From Actinophytocola sp036378875 (GTDB taxonomy: Bacteria; Actinomycetota; Actinomycetes; Mycobacteriales; Pseudonocardiaceae), in contig NZ_DASUVO010000153.1 of assembly GCF_036378875.1 (NCBI RefSeq), positions 124,001-188,000 of the forward strand: DNA of 64,000 bases, read 5' to 3'. How positions within the stretch are numbered: the stretch's first letter is position 1; each line of letters starts with the position of its first letter. Both the position numbers and the translations under genes were made by a program. This document shows positions 16,350-25,095 of the stretch, piece by piece. A model generated the notes under the pieces. That model was not told the DNA's origin. It searched no databases and saw only the letters and a program-made list of their open reading frames with translations.

Positions 16350-17186
16350 ATGATCGTCGTCACCGGTGCCACCGGCCAGTTGGGTCGCCACGTTGTCGAA
16401 GGGCTGCGCAAGCAGGGCGTGAAGTTCGCGGCCGGGGCCCGCAACACCGCCGCTGACCTGGGTGACGTCGAGGTGCGGGAGCTCGACTACAACCGGCCCG
16501 AGACCATTGCCCCGGCCCTGCAGGGCGCCGAGAAGGTCCTGCTCATCTCCGGTAGCGAGGTGGGCCAGCGCGTGGCGCAGCACACGGCCGTCGTCGAGGC
16601 GGCCAAGCAGGCCGGCGTGCGGCACATCATCTACACGAGCGCCCCGCACGCCGACACGTCGCCGCTGGTGCTCGCGCCGGAGCACAAGGCGACAGAGGAG
16701 GCCATCCTCGCGAGCGGTCTGCCCTACACCTTCCTGCGTAACGGCTGGTACCACGAGAATTACGTCGAGACGTTCAAGCTCGGCGCGCAGCACGGTGAGA
16801 TCGTCGGTGCCGCCGGCGACGGGCGCGTGGCCTCCGCATCACGCAAGGACTTCGCCGACGCCGCGGTGGCCGTGCTGACCCAGCCGGGCCACGAGAACAA
16901 GGTCTACGAGCTGACCGGTGACGTCGCGTGGACGTTCCCCGAGCTCGCCGAGGAGATCGGGAAGGCCGCCGACCGCCCGGTCACCTACCGGGACCTGTCG
17001 GTCGAGGAACTCCAGCAGCACCTCGTCGGCGTGGGCATGCCGCCGGAGGTCGCCGGGTTCGTCGCGGCCATCGACGGCGACATCGCCAGCGGCCTGCTCG
17101 GGCACACGCCCGGCGAGCTGCGTGCGCTCATCGGCCGGCCGACCACGCCTGTGAGCGTCGCCATCGAGGACGTCCTCAAGGGCTGA
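16350..17186 (+). CDS. qorB: QorB-like NAD(P)H:quinone oxidoreductase (NmrA-type SDR), 278 aa
   Basis: TGATGQLGRHVVEGLRKQG is the NADP loop; IIYTSAPHADTSPL, EHKATEEAILASGLPYTFLR and NGWYHENY are hallmark QorB/YtfG segments. The length equals the E. coli enzyme class (~286 aa). A good AAAGGAGAG site precedes ATG. It reduces quinones with NADPH in the cytoplasm. Divergent pairing with an HxlR regulator supports redox-controlled expression. Confidence 0.92.
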   Translation: MIVVTGATGQLGRHVVEGLRKQGVKFAAGARNTAADLGDVEVRELDYNRPETIAPALQGAEKVLLISGSEVGQRVAQHTAVVEAAKQAGVRHIIYTSAPHADTSPLVLAPEHKATEEAILASGLPYTFLRNGWYHENYVETFKLGAQHGEIVGAAGDGRVASASRKDFADAAVAVLTQPGHENKVYELTGDVAWTFPELAEEIGKAADRPVTYRDLSVEELQQHLVGVGMPPEVAGFVAAIDGDIASGLLGHTPGELRALIGRPTTPVSVAIEDVLKG

Positions 17187-17207
17187 CGCGGCCTAGCATC
17201 GGAGGTC

Positions 17208-19907
17208 GTGGATCTTCGGCGCAGGTTGGTGGAGACGGTGTCCGGCGATGTCAGCTTCGACGCCGCCACCAGAGCGCTGTACACGATGGACGCCTCCAAC
17301 TACCGGCAGGTGCCCGCCGTCGTGGTGCGGCCGGACAGCGTCGACGACGTGGTGGCCGCGGTCGCCGCCGCCCGTGAGTTCGACGTTCCGGTCACCCCAC
17401 GCGGCGGCGGCACCAGCCTCGCCGGCAACGCGTGCGGCGGCGGGCTCGTACTGGACCTGACCCGACTGCGGGCCATGACCATCGACCCGCAGACGCGGAC
17501 GGCGTTCGTCGAACCGGGGGTCGTGCTCGACGACCTGCGGGCCGCGGCAGCGCCGCACGGGCTGACGTTCGGTCCAGACCCGTCCACCCACAGCCGCTGC
17601 ACGCTCGGCGGCATGATCGGCAACAACTCGTGTGGCGCGCACTCGGTCGCGTGGGGAACGACGCTCGACAACGTCGTGTCGCTGGACGTACTTCGTTACG
17701 ACGGCGTCCGGATGACCGTGGGGACCGAGCTTCCCGAGGAACTTCGCGCGCTGGTGGACGACAACCTGGCGGTGTTGCGGACCGAGCTGGGCCGGTTCGG
17801 GCGGCAGGTGTCCGGCTACCCGCTGCACCAGCTGTTGCCGGAGAACGGTCGCAACCTCGCGAAGGCGTTGGTGGGCACGGAAGGCACGTGCGTGACCGTG
17901 CTCGGCGCGACGGTCCGGCTGGTGCCGCTGCCCGCCGATCGGGTGCTGCTCGTGCTGGGCTTCGCGGACGACGTGGCCGCGGCGGACGCGGTGCCGGCGA
18001 TCCTGCCCCACCACCCGCTGACCGTGGAGAGCATGGACGAGCGGATCGTCGCGTTGCGTGCGTTGCGCCATCCCGAGCCGCCACCCGCGTTGCCGGAGGG
18101 CGGTGCGTGGCTGTTCGTCGAGGTCGACGGGGCGGCGGCCGCACACGAGATCGCCTCCGCGGTCGGCGTGCCGCACGAGGTGCTGACCGATCCCGCGCGG
18201 CAGCGGGAGCTGTGGCGGCTGCGGGAGGAGGGCGCCGGCATCTCGACCCGCATGGCCGACGGCTCGGAGGCGTGGCCGGGCTGGGAGGACACGGCCGTGC
18301 CACCGGAGCGGCTTGGCGCATACCTGCGGGACCTGCGTGCGTTGCTGGACAGGCACGGTTTGCGCGGGGTGCCGTACGGCCACTTCGGCGAGGGTTGCAT
18401 CCACATGCGGATCGACTTCGATCTCGGGTCCTCGGCGGGAGTCGCGCGGTTTCGCCGGTTCGTCGAGGAGGGCGCGGATCTCGTCGCGCGGCACGGCGGC
18501 ACGCTGTCCGGCGAGCACGGTGACGGGCAGGTGCGTGCGGAGTTGTTGCCCCGCATGTACTCGCCGGCGGTGCTCGAGCTTTTCGCGCGGTTCAAGGCGT
18601 TCTGGGACCCGGACGACCGGATGAACCCGGGGATGGTGGTGCGCCCGCACCGGGTCGACGAGAACCTGCGGTTCGTGCCGCTGACGCCGGTACGCACGGC
18701 CTTCTCCTACCCGCACGACGGCGGTGACTTCGGGCAGGCGGCCCGGCGCTGCATCGGGGTCGCGAAGTGCCGTAACCACAGCGGTTCCGTGATGTGCCCC
18801 AGCTTCCAGGTGACCGGCGAGGAGAAGCACTCGACCCGCGGCCGCGCCCGGTTGCTGTACGAGATGCTGGCCGGCGAGGTGATCACGGACGGCTGGCGGT
18901 CGACGGAGGTGCGGGACGCACTCGACTTGTGCCTGTCCTGCAAGGGCTGCCGGAGCGACTGCCCGGTGAACGTCGACATGGCCACGTACAAGGCGGAGTT
19001 CCTGCACCACCACTACAAGCGGCGGCTGCGTCCGGCGTCGCACTATTCGATGGGCTGGCTGCCGGTGTGGCTGCGGCTGGCTTCACGCATGCCGCGCGTG
19101 GCCAACAAGGCCATGGCCTCGCCCCGGTTTTCTCGACTGCTCAAGCGAATGGGCGGCATCGCGCAGGAGCGTGCGCTACCGGCCGTTGCGGAAGAGACGT
19201 TGACCCGGTGGCTGCGCAGGAACCCGGGTGAGGGTGGGAAACCGGTCGTGTTGTGGCCGGACACGTTCACGAACCACTTCAGCCCGTCGGTGGGCATCGC
19301 GGCCGTCCGGGTCCTGCGCGCGGCGGGCTTCGACCCGGTGCTGCCGGCGAAGTCGGTGTGCTGCGGTCTGACCTGGGTGTCGACGGGACAGCTTTCGGTG
19401 GCCCGCAAGGTGATGCGCCGCACCGCACGCGTACTCGGGGACACCCCGGTCGTTGGCCTGGAACCCAGCTGCCTGTCGGCACTTCGTGAGGACCTGCCGG
19501 AACTCGTTGGTGCCAAAGTGAACGCCTTCACCCTGGCGGGTTTCCTGGCCGCCTACGCACCACAGTGGACGCCGCCGGTCGTTTCCCGCGAGGCGATCAC
19601 ACAGGTGCACTGCCACCAGCACGCGACGCTGGGGTTCACGGCCGAGACGTCGCTGCTGTCCAGGGCGGGTGTACGCAACGAGCGCCTTGCGGCGGGTTGT
19701 TGCGGTCTGGCCGGGAACTTCGGCTTCGAACGCGAGCACTACGAGGTCTCCCAGGCGCTGGCTGAGCGGGTGTTGCTCCCCGCGGTCCGCGACGCGTCAC
19801 CGGACACGCTCGTCATCGCGGACGGCTTCAGCTGCCGAACCCAGGTGGAGCAGGGAAGTGACCGCAGGGCGGTACACCTAGCCGAAGTTCTTGCCGAGGG
19901 CCTTTAG
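17208..19907 (+). CDS. FAD- and Fe-S-containing D-2-hydroxyacid dehydrogenase (GlcD-GlcF fusion type), 899 aa
   Basis: The N-terminal FAD_binding_4 (TPRGGGTSLAGNACGGGLVL; IGNNSCGAHSVAWGTT) and FAD-oxidase_C domain (residues ~220-480, GEHGDGQVRAELLP) are followed by two Fe-S segments around residues 520-600, including CLSCKGCRSDCPVNVDMA. Two CCG repeats follow (CCGLTWVST, CCGLAGNFGFE). This is the D-lactate / D-2-hydroxyglutarate dehydrogenase (YdiJ-like) architecture that passes electrons to the respiratory chain. GTG 17208 is only two bases after GGAGG, unusually close; GTG 17229 is an alternative. The 3' end overlaps the convergent kinase gene by 30 bp. Confidence 0.92.
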   Translation: MDLRRRLVETVSGDVSFDAATRALYTMDASNYRQVPAVVVRPDSVDDVVAAVAAAREFDVPVTPRGGGTSLAGNACGGGLVLDLTRLRAMTIDPQTRTAFVEPGVVLDDLRAAAAPHGLTFGPDPSTHSRCTLGGMIGNNSCGAHSVAWGTTLDNVVSLDVLRYDGVRMTVGTELPEELRALVDDNLAVLRTELGRFGRQVSGYPLHQLLPENGRNLAKALVGTEGTCVTVLGATVRLVPLPADRVLLVLGFADDVAAADAVPAILPHHPLTVESMDERIVALRALRHPEPPPALPEGGAWLFVEVDGAAAAHEIASAVGVPHEVLTDPARQRELWRLREEGAGISTRMADGSEAWPGWEDTAVPPERLGAYLRDLRALLDRHGLRGVPYGHFGEGCIHMRIDFDLGSSAGVARFRRFVEEGADLVARHGGTLSGEHGDGQVRAELLPRMYSPAVLELFARFKAFWDPDDRMNPGMVVRPHRVDENLRFVPLTPVRTAFSYPHDGGDFGQAARRCIGVAKCRNHSGSVMCPSFQVTGEEKHSTRGRARLLYEMLAGEVITDGWRSTEVRDALDLCLSCKGCRSDCPVNVDMATYKAEFLHHHYKRRLRPASHYSMGWLPVWLRLASRMPRVANKAMASPRFSRLLKRMGGIAQERALPAVAEETLTRWLRRNPGEGGKPVVLWPDTFTNHFSPSVGIAAVRVLRAAGFDPVLPAKSVCCGLTWVSTGQLSVARKVMRRTARVLGDTPVVGLEPSCLSALREDLPELVGAKVNAFTLAGFLAAYAPQWTPPVVSREAITQVHCHQHATLGFTAETSLLSRAGVRNERLAAGCCGLAGNFGFEREHYEVSQALAERVLLPAVRDASPDTLVIADGFSCRTQVEQGSDRRAVHLAEVLAEGL

Positions 19908-21269
19908 CCGAATCCGGAACCGCGCCCCACCTTCCGGCGCGCGCCCGGCGTCGATCGTGCCGCCGAGGCGGGTCACGAGCCCGTGCACGAGCGCGAGCCC
20001 GATGCCGGTGCCGACCGGCCGGACTCCTTGGTAGCGCGAGTGCAGCACGCCTTTCTGGAACGCGGCCCGGTAGTCCTCTTCGGACAACCCGGGGCCGCCG
20101 TCCCGCACCTGCAGTACGGCGATCATGCCGTCCATGTCGTACAGGGACAGCACGACCGGCGCTCCGGCCGGTGTGGCGCGAACCGCGTTGGAGGCGAGCC
20201 CGTCGATCACCTGCCGTAGGCGCCGGGGATCGGTCCGGACCATCACAGGCGTCGTGGGACTCTCGACCCGAAGTTCCACACCGGCCGCCGCACACCGGCT
20301 TTCCCAGACCCGCGCGGCCTCGGCGAGCAACACCGTGAGGTCGACGGCGGTGAGGTCGAGCCGAAAGTCGTTGGCACCGAGCCGGGCGAGGTCCAGGAGG
20401 TCGGACACGAGCTGGTCCAGGCGCGTGGCCTCCTGCTTGATCGTGTGCCCGACTTCCTCGACCTCGTCCCCGGTCACCACACCGTCCGCGAGCGACTCGG
20501 CGAATCCCAGCACGGAGGTGAGCGGCGTCCGCAGCTCGTGCGACACCGAGAGGAGGAACTCCCGTTGCCGCTCCTCGCTGTGCGCCAACGCGTCCGCGAG
20601 CGTGTTGAGCGAAGCGCCGACCTCGACCACCTCCCTGGGGCCTTCCAGCGGCACCCGAAGGTCCCGCCGCCCATGGCTCATCCCGACGGCGACCTCGGCT
20701 GTTCGCCGCAGTGGCCGCGCGAGCAGCCGCGCGAGCAGCAGCCCGGCGACCGCGGCCACCCCCATCCCGATCGCGAGGGCGAAGAGCACGTTCCCGACGA
20801 GCCTGCGCCCGGCGGTGGCCGAATTCTCGGCCTGACGGACGAGTGCCACCGCACCTCCGCCGTCCACCGCACGTCCCTCGACGAGCAGGAGGCCACCGGC
20901 AATGGTCGCGCTGCCGTGCAACGGCCGCTCGGCGGTGACCCGGCCGAGCCCCGCCCGACGGGCGGCCCGCACCGCCACCTGGTCCTGACCGGCGAGCCCG
21001 CCGTTGACCCCGCGCCGAACCACGTCGATCCCTTGCCCGGACAGGATCTGTGTGACCCGGGGCGCGGCCACCCGAGTGTCACTCAGCTGCGCGGCCACCA
21101 CGTCCGCCTGGTCGGCGAGCGTCTCCCGAATGGTGTCGCGAGACGCGGTCGTCACGAGCCGCACGGACACGATCCCCGCGACGAGCGCCATGACCCCGGC
21201 CACGGCGAGCCCGAACGCCGTGATGCGCAACCACAGCGTCGACCTGGTCGTTCGGCTCATGCGGCTCAT
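19878..21269 (-). CDS. Sensor histidine kinase, about 463 aa
   Basis: N-terminal transmembrane helix (TAFGLAVAGVMALVAGIVSV), ~110-residue extracytoplasmic sensor, second helix (LVGNVLFALAIGMGVAAVAG), HAMP, HisKA with phosphoacceptor SVSHELRTPLTSVLGF, then HATPase_c (RDGGPGLSEE, GTGIGLALVHGLVTRLGG). ATG 21269 or ATG 21260 may be used. It follows the membrane-protein gene by 19 bp, so it is the last gene of a sigma/membrane protein/kinase unit. Its likely partner regulator (23284-23958) lies on the same strand beyond these genes. Confidence 0.92.
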   Translation of the reverse strand: MSRMSRTTRSTLWLRITAFGLAVAGVMALVAGIVSVRLVTTASRDTIRETLADQADVVAAQLSDTRVAAPRVTQILSGQGIDVVRRGVNGGLAGQDQVAVRAARRAGLGRVTAERPLHGSATIAGGLLLVEGRAVDGGGAVALVRQAENSATAGRRLVGNVLFALAIGMGVAAVAGLLLARLLARPLRRTAEVAVGMSHGRRDLRVPLEGPREVVEVGASLNTLADALAHSEERQREFLLSVSHELRTPLTSVLGFAESLADGVVTGDEVEEVGHTIKQEATRLDQLVSDLLDLARLGANDFRLDLTAVDLTVLLAEAARVWESRCAAAGVELRVESPTTPVMVRTDPRRLRQVIDGLASNAVRATPAGAPVVLSLYDMDGMIAVLQVRDGGPGLSEEDYRAAFQKGVLHSRYQGVRPVGTGIGLALVHGLVTRLGGTIDAGRAPEGGARFRIRLKALGKNFG

Positions 21270-21288
21270 CCTGCCCCGGCTCGCCTCT

Positions 21289-22296
21289 TCAGCTGACAGG
21301 CTGGGTGACCCAGGTGGACCGGTCACTCGGCGCCGGCACGAGCTGTACGCCCCGTGCGATCGGGAGCAGGTCGGCCTCACCAGTGCCCTCGACGTCGACA
21401 GCGAAATCGTCGGCAGCGTCGAAGATGATCACTTCCTGGTCGGCGACCATCGCCGGGTGGCCGTCCACGTTCTGGTTCGCCCCGGCGTGCATGGCCATCT
21501 TGGAGCCGTTCTCCACGTGCACCGAGACGCCGGAGTACTGGCGGTCCGGATCGGCGGGATCTTCCGTGGCGAAGAGGAGCCCGGTCCGCACGAACGGGTC
21601 GCCCGCGGAACGGAGCTGGGTGGTCGTGCCGATCAGCTGGTAGGGCGCGGGGAGCGGCACCGTGAACGGCATGGCCACCTGTTCCCCTGCCTTGTCGTGG
21701 ACCTGGACGGCTTGGGCGATCGCGCGCATGGTGTCCCGGTCCGGCTCGCTGCCGTCGTCCGCGCTCTGGAGGTTGATGAACGCCCATGCCCCGGCGGCCC
21801 ACTGCCAGGCGAGGACCTCGTTGGATCCCCTGCTGAGCCAGTAGGAAGCCCGACCGCCGACCGGCTGACCCGGCGTCCCGGTCTCCGGCTGCATGATTCC
21901 CTCGGCGTCGGTGGCCTCCCGACCAGGGGCGTACACGGTCAACGTCGCGAACCCGCTCTTCCCGATCTGCAGGTTGACCCGCTGCCACTGCCGGGCAGTG
22001 GTGTAGGAGAAGGGCTCAACCCCCCGCACGTCGCCGACCTCGACGACCCGCCGCATGGGGTCGAACTCGGGATAGTCGATGGCCAGTTCCGGCTGCGTGG
22101 CCGGCCCGACCGACGAACCACCGTTGCCGGGCAGCCCGAGAACGGGCACCAACACCGCGACCACGACGACGATCACCGCCGCACCGGACCACCGCACGCG
22201 GACCCGTCGCCGCCCGATCCGAACCGCCTGGTCGATGTCCACACGGGACGGTGGGAGAGGGTCCTCGTCCCGCAGCGGGTCAAGCAGTCGTGTCAT
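21289..22296 (-). CDS. Single-pass membrane protein beside SigE-family sigma factor, probable anti-sigma or sensor, 335 aa
   Basis: A ~35-residue cytoplasmic segment (MTRLLDPLRDEDPLPPSRV...) is followed by one transmembrane helix (WSGAAVIVVVVAVLVPVLGL) and a ~270-residue extracytoplasmic domain. No ZAS zinc motif is present. It starts one base after the sigma-factor stop. Proteins of this layout commonly follow SigE-family sigma genes in actinomycetes and are candidates for regulating them. Role is inferred from position and topology. Confidence 0.8.
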   Translation of the reverse strand: MTRLLDPLRDEDPLPPSRVDIDQAVRIGRRRVRVRWSGAAVIVVVVAVLVPVLGLPGNGGSSVGPATQPELAIDYPEFDPMRRVVEVGDVRGVEPFSYTTARQWQRVNLQIGKSGFATLTVYAPGREATDAEGIMQPETGTPGQPVGGRASYWLSRGSNEVLAWQWAAGAWAFINLQSADDGSEPDRDTMRAIAQAVQVHDKAGEQVAMPFTVPLPAPYQLIGTTTQLRSAGDPFVRTGLLFATEDPADPDRQYSGVSVHVENGSKMAMHAGANQNVDGHPAMVADQEVIIFDAADDFAVDVEGTGEADLLPIARGVQLVPAPSDRSTWVTQPVS

Positions 22297-22297
22297 G

Positions 22298-22810
22298 TCA
22301 GGACTCCTTCGTGGTGATTGGCAGCGGGCGGTCGTCGAGCAGGCGCCGCATGGCCGCCAACCCACGCGCGGTCTGCGTCTTGACCGTCCCGGGACGGCAG
22401 CGGAGCACCGTGGCGACGTCGTCGACCGACATGTCGAACAGGAACCGCAGCACCAGCACCACACTCAACCGCCGCGGCAGCCGATCAAGCGCGGCGCGAA
22501 GGGTGGCGCGGTCCTCGACCCGCCAGTCGGGCTCGACGACGACCTCGGGCGCGGCGGCGAACAGCGAGACCCCGGACCAGCGAAGCCGCCGCTCGTCGAG
22601 GAACACCCGGACCAGGATCTGCTGAACGTAGGCGTCGGTGTTGTCCGCCGCCCGTGCCCGTCGCCAGTTCACGTAGAGCTTGGTGATCGCCTGCTGAACC
22701 AGGTCGTCACCACGGTGCGCGTCCCCGCACAACCGGTACGCGGACCGACGCAGCCAGGTCATGCTGGCCCGCACGTAGTCGACGTACTCACGTTCCAGCG
22801 CTGCCTGCAT
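22298..22810 (-). CDS. SigE-family ECF sigma factor, 170 aa
   Basis: Region 2 (YVRASMTWLRRSAYRLCGDA, then DDLVQQAITKLYVNW) and region 4 (LDRLPRRLSVVLVLRFLFDM, TVKTQTARGLAAMR) are complete; there is no C-terminal extension. ATG 22810 follows GAAGGGAG. It matches the SigE-type ECF family that is abundant in actinomycetes. It lies co-directionally between a response regulator gene and a kinase gene. Confidence 0.92.
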   Translation of the reverse strand: MQAALEREYVDYVRASMTWLRRSAYRLCGDAHRGDDLVQQAITKLYVNWRRARAADNTDAYVQQILVRVFLDERRLRWSGVSLFAAAPEVVVEPDWRVEDRATLRAALDRLPRRLSVVLVLRFLFDMSVDDVATVLRCRPGTVKTQTARGLAAMRRLLDDRPLPITTKES

Positions 22811-22882
22811 CGCGCTCCCTTCGGTGCCTCCACCCCACCGACGGGTCCGGACCACCGCCAGGTTTCGTCTGGCGATGTCTCG

Positions 22883-22925
22883 AAAGACGCGCTCATGTCG
22901 TTGAACGTCCCGATCGCGTCTTTCA
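22883..22925. repeat. Inverted repeat GAAAGACGCG...CGCGTCTTTC
   Basis: Perfect 10-bp arms at 22883-22892 and 22916-22925 flank a 23-base loop. It lies about 70 bp upstream of the sigma-factor start, in the gap after the response regulator gene. Similar 'GAAAGACGC...GCGTCTTTC' palindromes are known to me as dispersed intergenic repeats in Pseudonocardiales; alternatively it is the promoter-region operator of the sigma operon. Confidence 0.6.
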
Positions 22926-23145
22926 TGGCACCAGCCATGTCCCCGTCGCGGGCCCGACCAGGCCCACGACGCTCGGCAAGGTGCGTAACCCGACAAGATC
23001 ATCGGTGGACCGAGGATGAGCGTCCCGAAGACACCTACGGGACATCACCCCGGTCCGAGGAGCCGGCTCGGCGTGCCGCCCCATCGCGTGGCCGGCACTG
23101 TGGGCCAACCCGCCACACCCATAAAACGACCTGGCCACCCCAGCC

Positions 23146-23281
23146 CCGTTGCCAACCCCTTCCCACGCACCCTCGCCCCGGCCCCCCGTCCCGGCCCCCT
23201 CCTCCCGGGCACCCCCGCTCCCGCCCCGGCCCCCGCCCCCCGGGCCGCCCACCCCCCGGCCCCCCGGGCCGGGACACCACA
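23146..23281. other. Extreme C-tract (G-rich transcript) between regulator and sigma genes
   Basis: The + strand consists of repeated C3-C6 runs separated by one or two other bases, ending three bases before the response regulator stop codon. The - strand transcript would carry more than ten consecutive G-runs, able to form G-quadruplexes. The ORFs reading through it are proline- or glycine-only low complexity and are rejected. It probably separates the two parts of this gene block; whether it terminates or pauses RNA polymerase is inference. Confidence 0.65.
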
Positions 23282-23283
23282 CT

Positions 23284-23958
23284 TCAGGACGGATCAGCCG
23301 CGTAGCCCACTCCCCGAACCGTGCGGATCGGGCTGGCGTCGCCCAATTTCGCGCGGAGTTGGGCGACGTGCACGTCCACCGTTCGGGTGCCGGCGGGTTG
23401 GTAGCCCCACACCGCGCTCAGTAGTCGCGCCCGTTCGAACACCTGCTTCGGGCGGCGCATCAGCTGTGCCAGCAGGTCGAACTCGGTGGAGGTCAGCCCC
23501 ACCTCAACGCCGTCGGCCCATGTTCGGCGTTGGGTGAGGTCGATTCTCGTTCTGCCGACCTCGAGGACGTCGGCGGTGACCGTGCCTCTGCGTAGCACCG
23601 TGCGCACCCTCGCCACCAGCTCGCGCGGGCTGAACGGCTTCGTGACGTAGTCGTCCGCGCCCAGCTCCAGGCCCAGGACCCGGTCGACCTCGTCGTCGCG
23701 GGCGGTGACGAACAGGACCGGGGTCCAGTCGCCCTCCGCACGGAGGGTGCGGCACACCTCGATGCCGTCCATCGAGGGCAGCCCGACGTCGAGGATCATG
23801 GCCACGGGGCGGATGCGCCGCACCGCCGCCAGTGCCGCCGCGCCGTCCGTCGCCACGTCCACGCTGAAGCCGTCTCGTCGCAGGTACCGTGCGACGAGGT
23901 CGGCTATCGCCGGGTCGTCCTCGACTACCAGCACCAGGCCACGACTGTCCTCCGACAT
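23284..23958 (-). CDS. OmpR/PhoB-family response regulator, 224 aa
   Basis: Receiver domain (VLVVEDDPAIADLVARYL; phosphoacceptor Asp in AMILDVGLPSMDG; Lys in DDYVTKPFSPREL) and a winged-helix DNA-binding domain (GLTSTEFDLLAQLMRR, RTVDVHVAQLRAKLGD, IRTVRGVGYAAD). It starts four bases after the lipoprotein stop, so it is co-transcribed with two exported proteins. Its presumed kinase is at 19878-21269. Confidence 0.94.
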   Translation of the reverse strand: MSEDSRGLVLVVEDDPAIADLVARYLRRDGFSVDVATDGAAALAAVRRIRPVAMILDVGLPSMDGIEVCRTLRAEGDWTPVLFVTARDDEVDRVLGLELGADDYVTKPFSPRELVARVRTVLRRGTVTADVLEVGRTRIDLTQRRTWADGVEVGLTSTEFDLLAQLMRRPKQVFERARLLSAVWGYQPAGTRTVDVHVAQLRAKLGDASPIRTVRGVGYAADPS

Positions 23959-23962
23959 GGAC

Positions 23963-24106
23963 CTAGTCTCCCGCCAGCTCCGATTCGATCGCGTCCAACG
24001 TGGACTCGACGTTGTCGACGGGTGGAGTCGGCGCGGTCTCGTCGCGGCATGCGGTGCCGAGCATCAGGACCGGTACCAGCGCCAGCACGCCCGCAAGCCA
24101 CCTCAT
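23963..24106 (-). CDS. Small lipoprotein, 47 aa
   Basis: MRWLAGVLALVPVLMLGTAC has a signal-II peptide with lipobox L-G-T-A-C (Cys20). Only ~27 mature residues remain, Pro/Asp/Glu-rich. Start and preceding stop overlap (ATGA). It sits between a secreted helical protein and a response regulator, reminiscent of the lipoprotein CseA that modulates sigma-E signalling in Streptomyces; homology is not claimed. Confidence 0.75.
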   Translation of the reverse strand: MRWLAGVLALVPVLMLGTACRDETAPTPPVDNVESTLDAIESELAGD

Positions 24107-24468
24107 TTCGACTCGCAGTGCTGGGCGCGGAAGTCGGCTGCCCACTGTTTGATCTGGTTGAGGTCGTCGACCCGGCCGGATCGACGGTCGGCCCTCTCCT
24201 CCAGTCGCTCCGCCTTCGTCTCGCGTCCGGCCGCACGCTCCGTCGCCGCCCTGGTCCGCAACCACTCGATCGAGCCCTTGACCTCCGGGCCGCCGTTGAT
24301 GCGGTCCAGCAGCCGCGTGACGCGCCGCTCGATCTTCGGCAGCCGTTTCTCGCACATGTGCGTCACCTGTTCGGGGCTGAGCGTGATCGTCACCGGCTCG
24401 GACGGGTCCGCGCTCGCCGTCGCTGCCCCGGTGAGCAGGAGGGTAAGTACGAGGATCAGCGTTTTCAT
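24103..24468 (-). CDS. Secreted helical protein, 121 aa
   Basis: A cleavable signal peptide (MKTLILVLTLLLTGAATASA) precedes a highly charged helical domain of ~100 residues (RLPKIERRVTRLLDRINGG; ERLEERADRRSGRVDDLNQI). Two Cys (THMCEKRL near the start, QHCESK at the end) could form one disulfide. It is the first gene of the unit secreted protein - lipoprotein - response regulator. It may sense or modulate the kinase outside the membrane (inference). Confidence 0.8.
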   Translation of the reverse strand: MKTLILVLTLLLTGAATASADPSEPVTITLSPEQVTHMCEKRLPKIERRVTRLLDRINGGPEVKGSIEWLRTRAATERAAGRETKAERLEERADRRSGRVDDLNQIKQWAADFRAQHCESK

Positions 24469-24551
24469 GGTTTGTCTCCCTTCGGGTGGGGACCACTCTG
24501 GAGGGAGAAGGTTCGGTGAGGGATCGGGGAATGTTCGGGTTTGGTAAGAGT

Positions 24552-25013
24552 TCAGACGCCGAGGCGCTGGAGCAGCCGCTCCTCGATCTGGTCCAGCTCG
24601 GTGGCCGCGGCGCGGTGGACGGCCTTGCGGCGCGCGGTCGGCATCCGCTCGGCGGCCCGAACCGCGCTGGCCAGCTGCCGCAGTGTCGTCTCGGCACGGT
24701 TGGCGAACGTCTGGTCGTCCGCGGTGGCGTCGGAGCGTTTCCGCAGGTCGGCGATGGCTTCGGCGGCGCCCCCGATCCTGGCGTGCAGTGCGCCGCCCCG
24801 ACCGGAGTACCTGGCCAGCTCCTCGATGGGCACGCCGAGCCGGTGGGCCCGTGCCCGGTCGTACCGGTCCCGCACCTCACCGAGCGCGCGCACCACGTAC
24901 GGCGCGACCACCGGCACGACGGCCGGCCCGATGATCTTCACCACGGCGAGGGCGTTCTTCGCCTTCTTCGGCGTGAGCCGCGGCTCGTCCTTGGTGCGCT
25001 TCCGCAGTGCCAT
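24552..25013 (-). CDS. DUF6474-type protein, 153 aa
   Basis: Basic N-terminus (MALRKRTKDEPRLTPKKAKN) followed by a moderately hydrophobic stretch (ALAVVKIIGPAVVPVVAPYV) and a long helical, Arg/Glu-rich C-terminus with DRYDRARAHRLGVPIEELA, as in the actinobacterial DUF6474 family. Likely peripheral to the membrane. It is divergent from the RecB-like nuclease gene. Function unknown. Confidence 0.78.
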   Translation of the reverse strand: MALRKRTKDEPRLTPKKAKNALAVVKIIGPAVVPVVAPYVVRALGEVRDRYDRARAHRLGVPIEELARYSGRGGALHARIGGAAEAIADLRKRSDATADDQTFANRAETTLRQLASAVRAAERMPTARRKAVHRAAATELDQIEERLLQRLGV

Positions 25014-25095
25014 GGGCATGAACCTAGCGGTGCCGACCGGCCCCGGCACTGGTACCGGGCCGGTTTTGTCGGTGGTCCCGCCTAGACTGCGTACC

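Noticed and set aside
17193..19043. 616-codon - strand ORF opposite the FAD/Fe-S dehydrogenase
   Set aside because: Low-complexity Arg/His/Val/Gln translation; the + strand carries complete FAD and Fe-S motifs.
23016..23537. Proline-rich ORFs in the C-tract
   Set aside because: Purely compositional; no ribosome site and they overlap the response regulator gene on the other strand.
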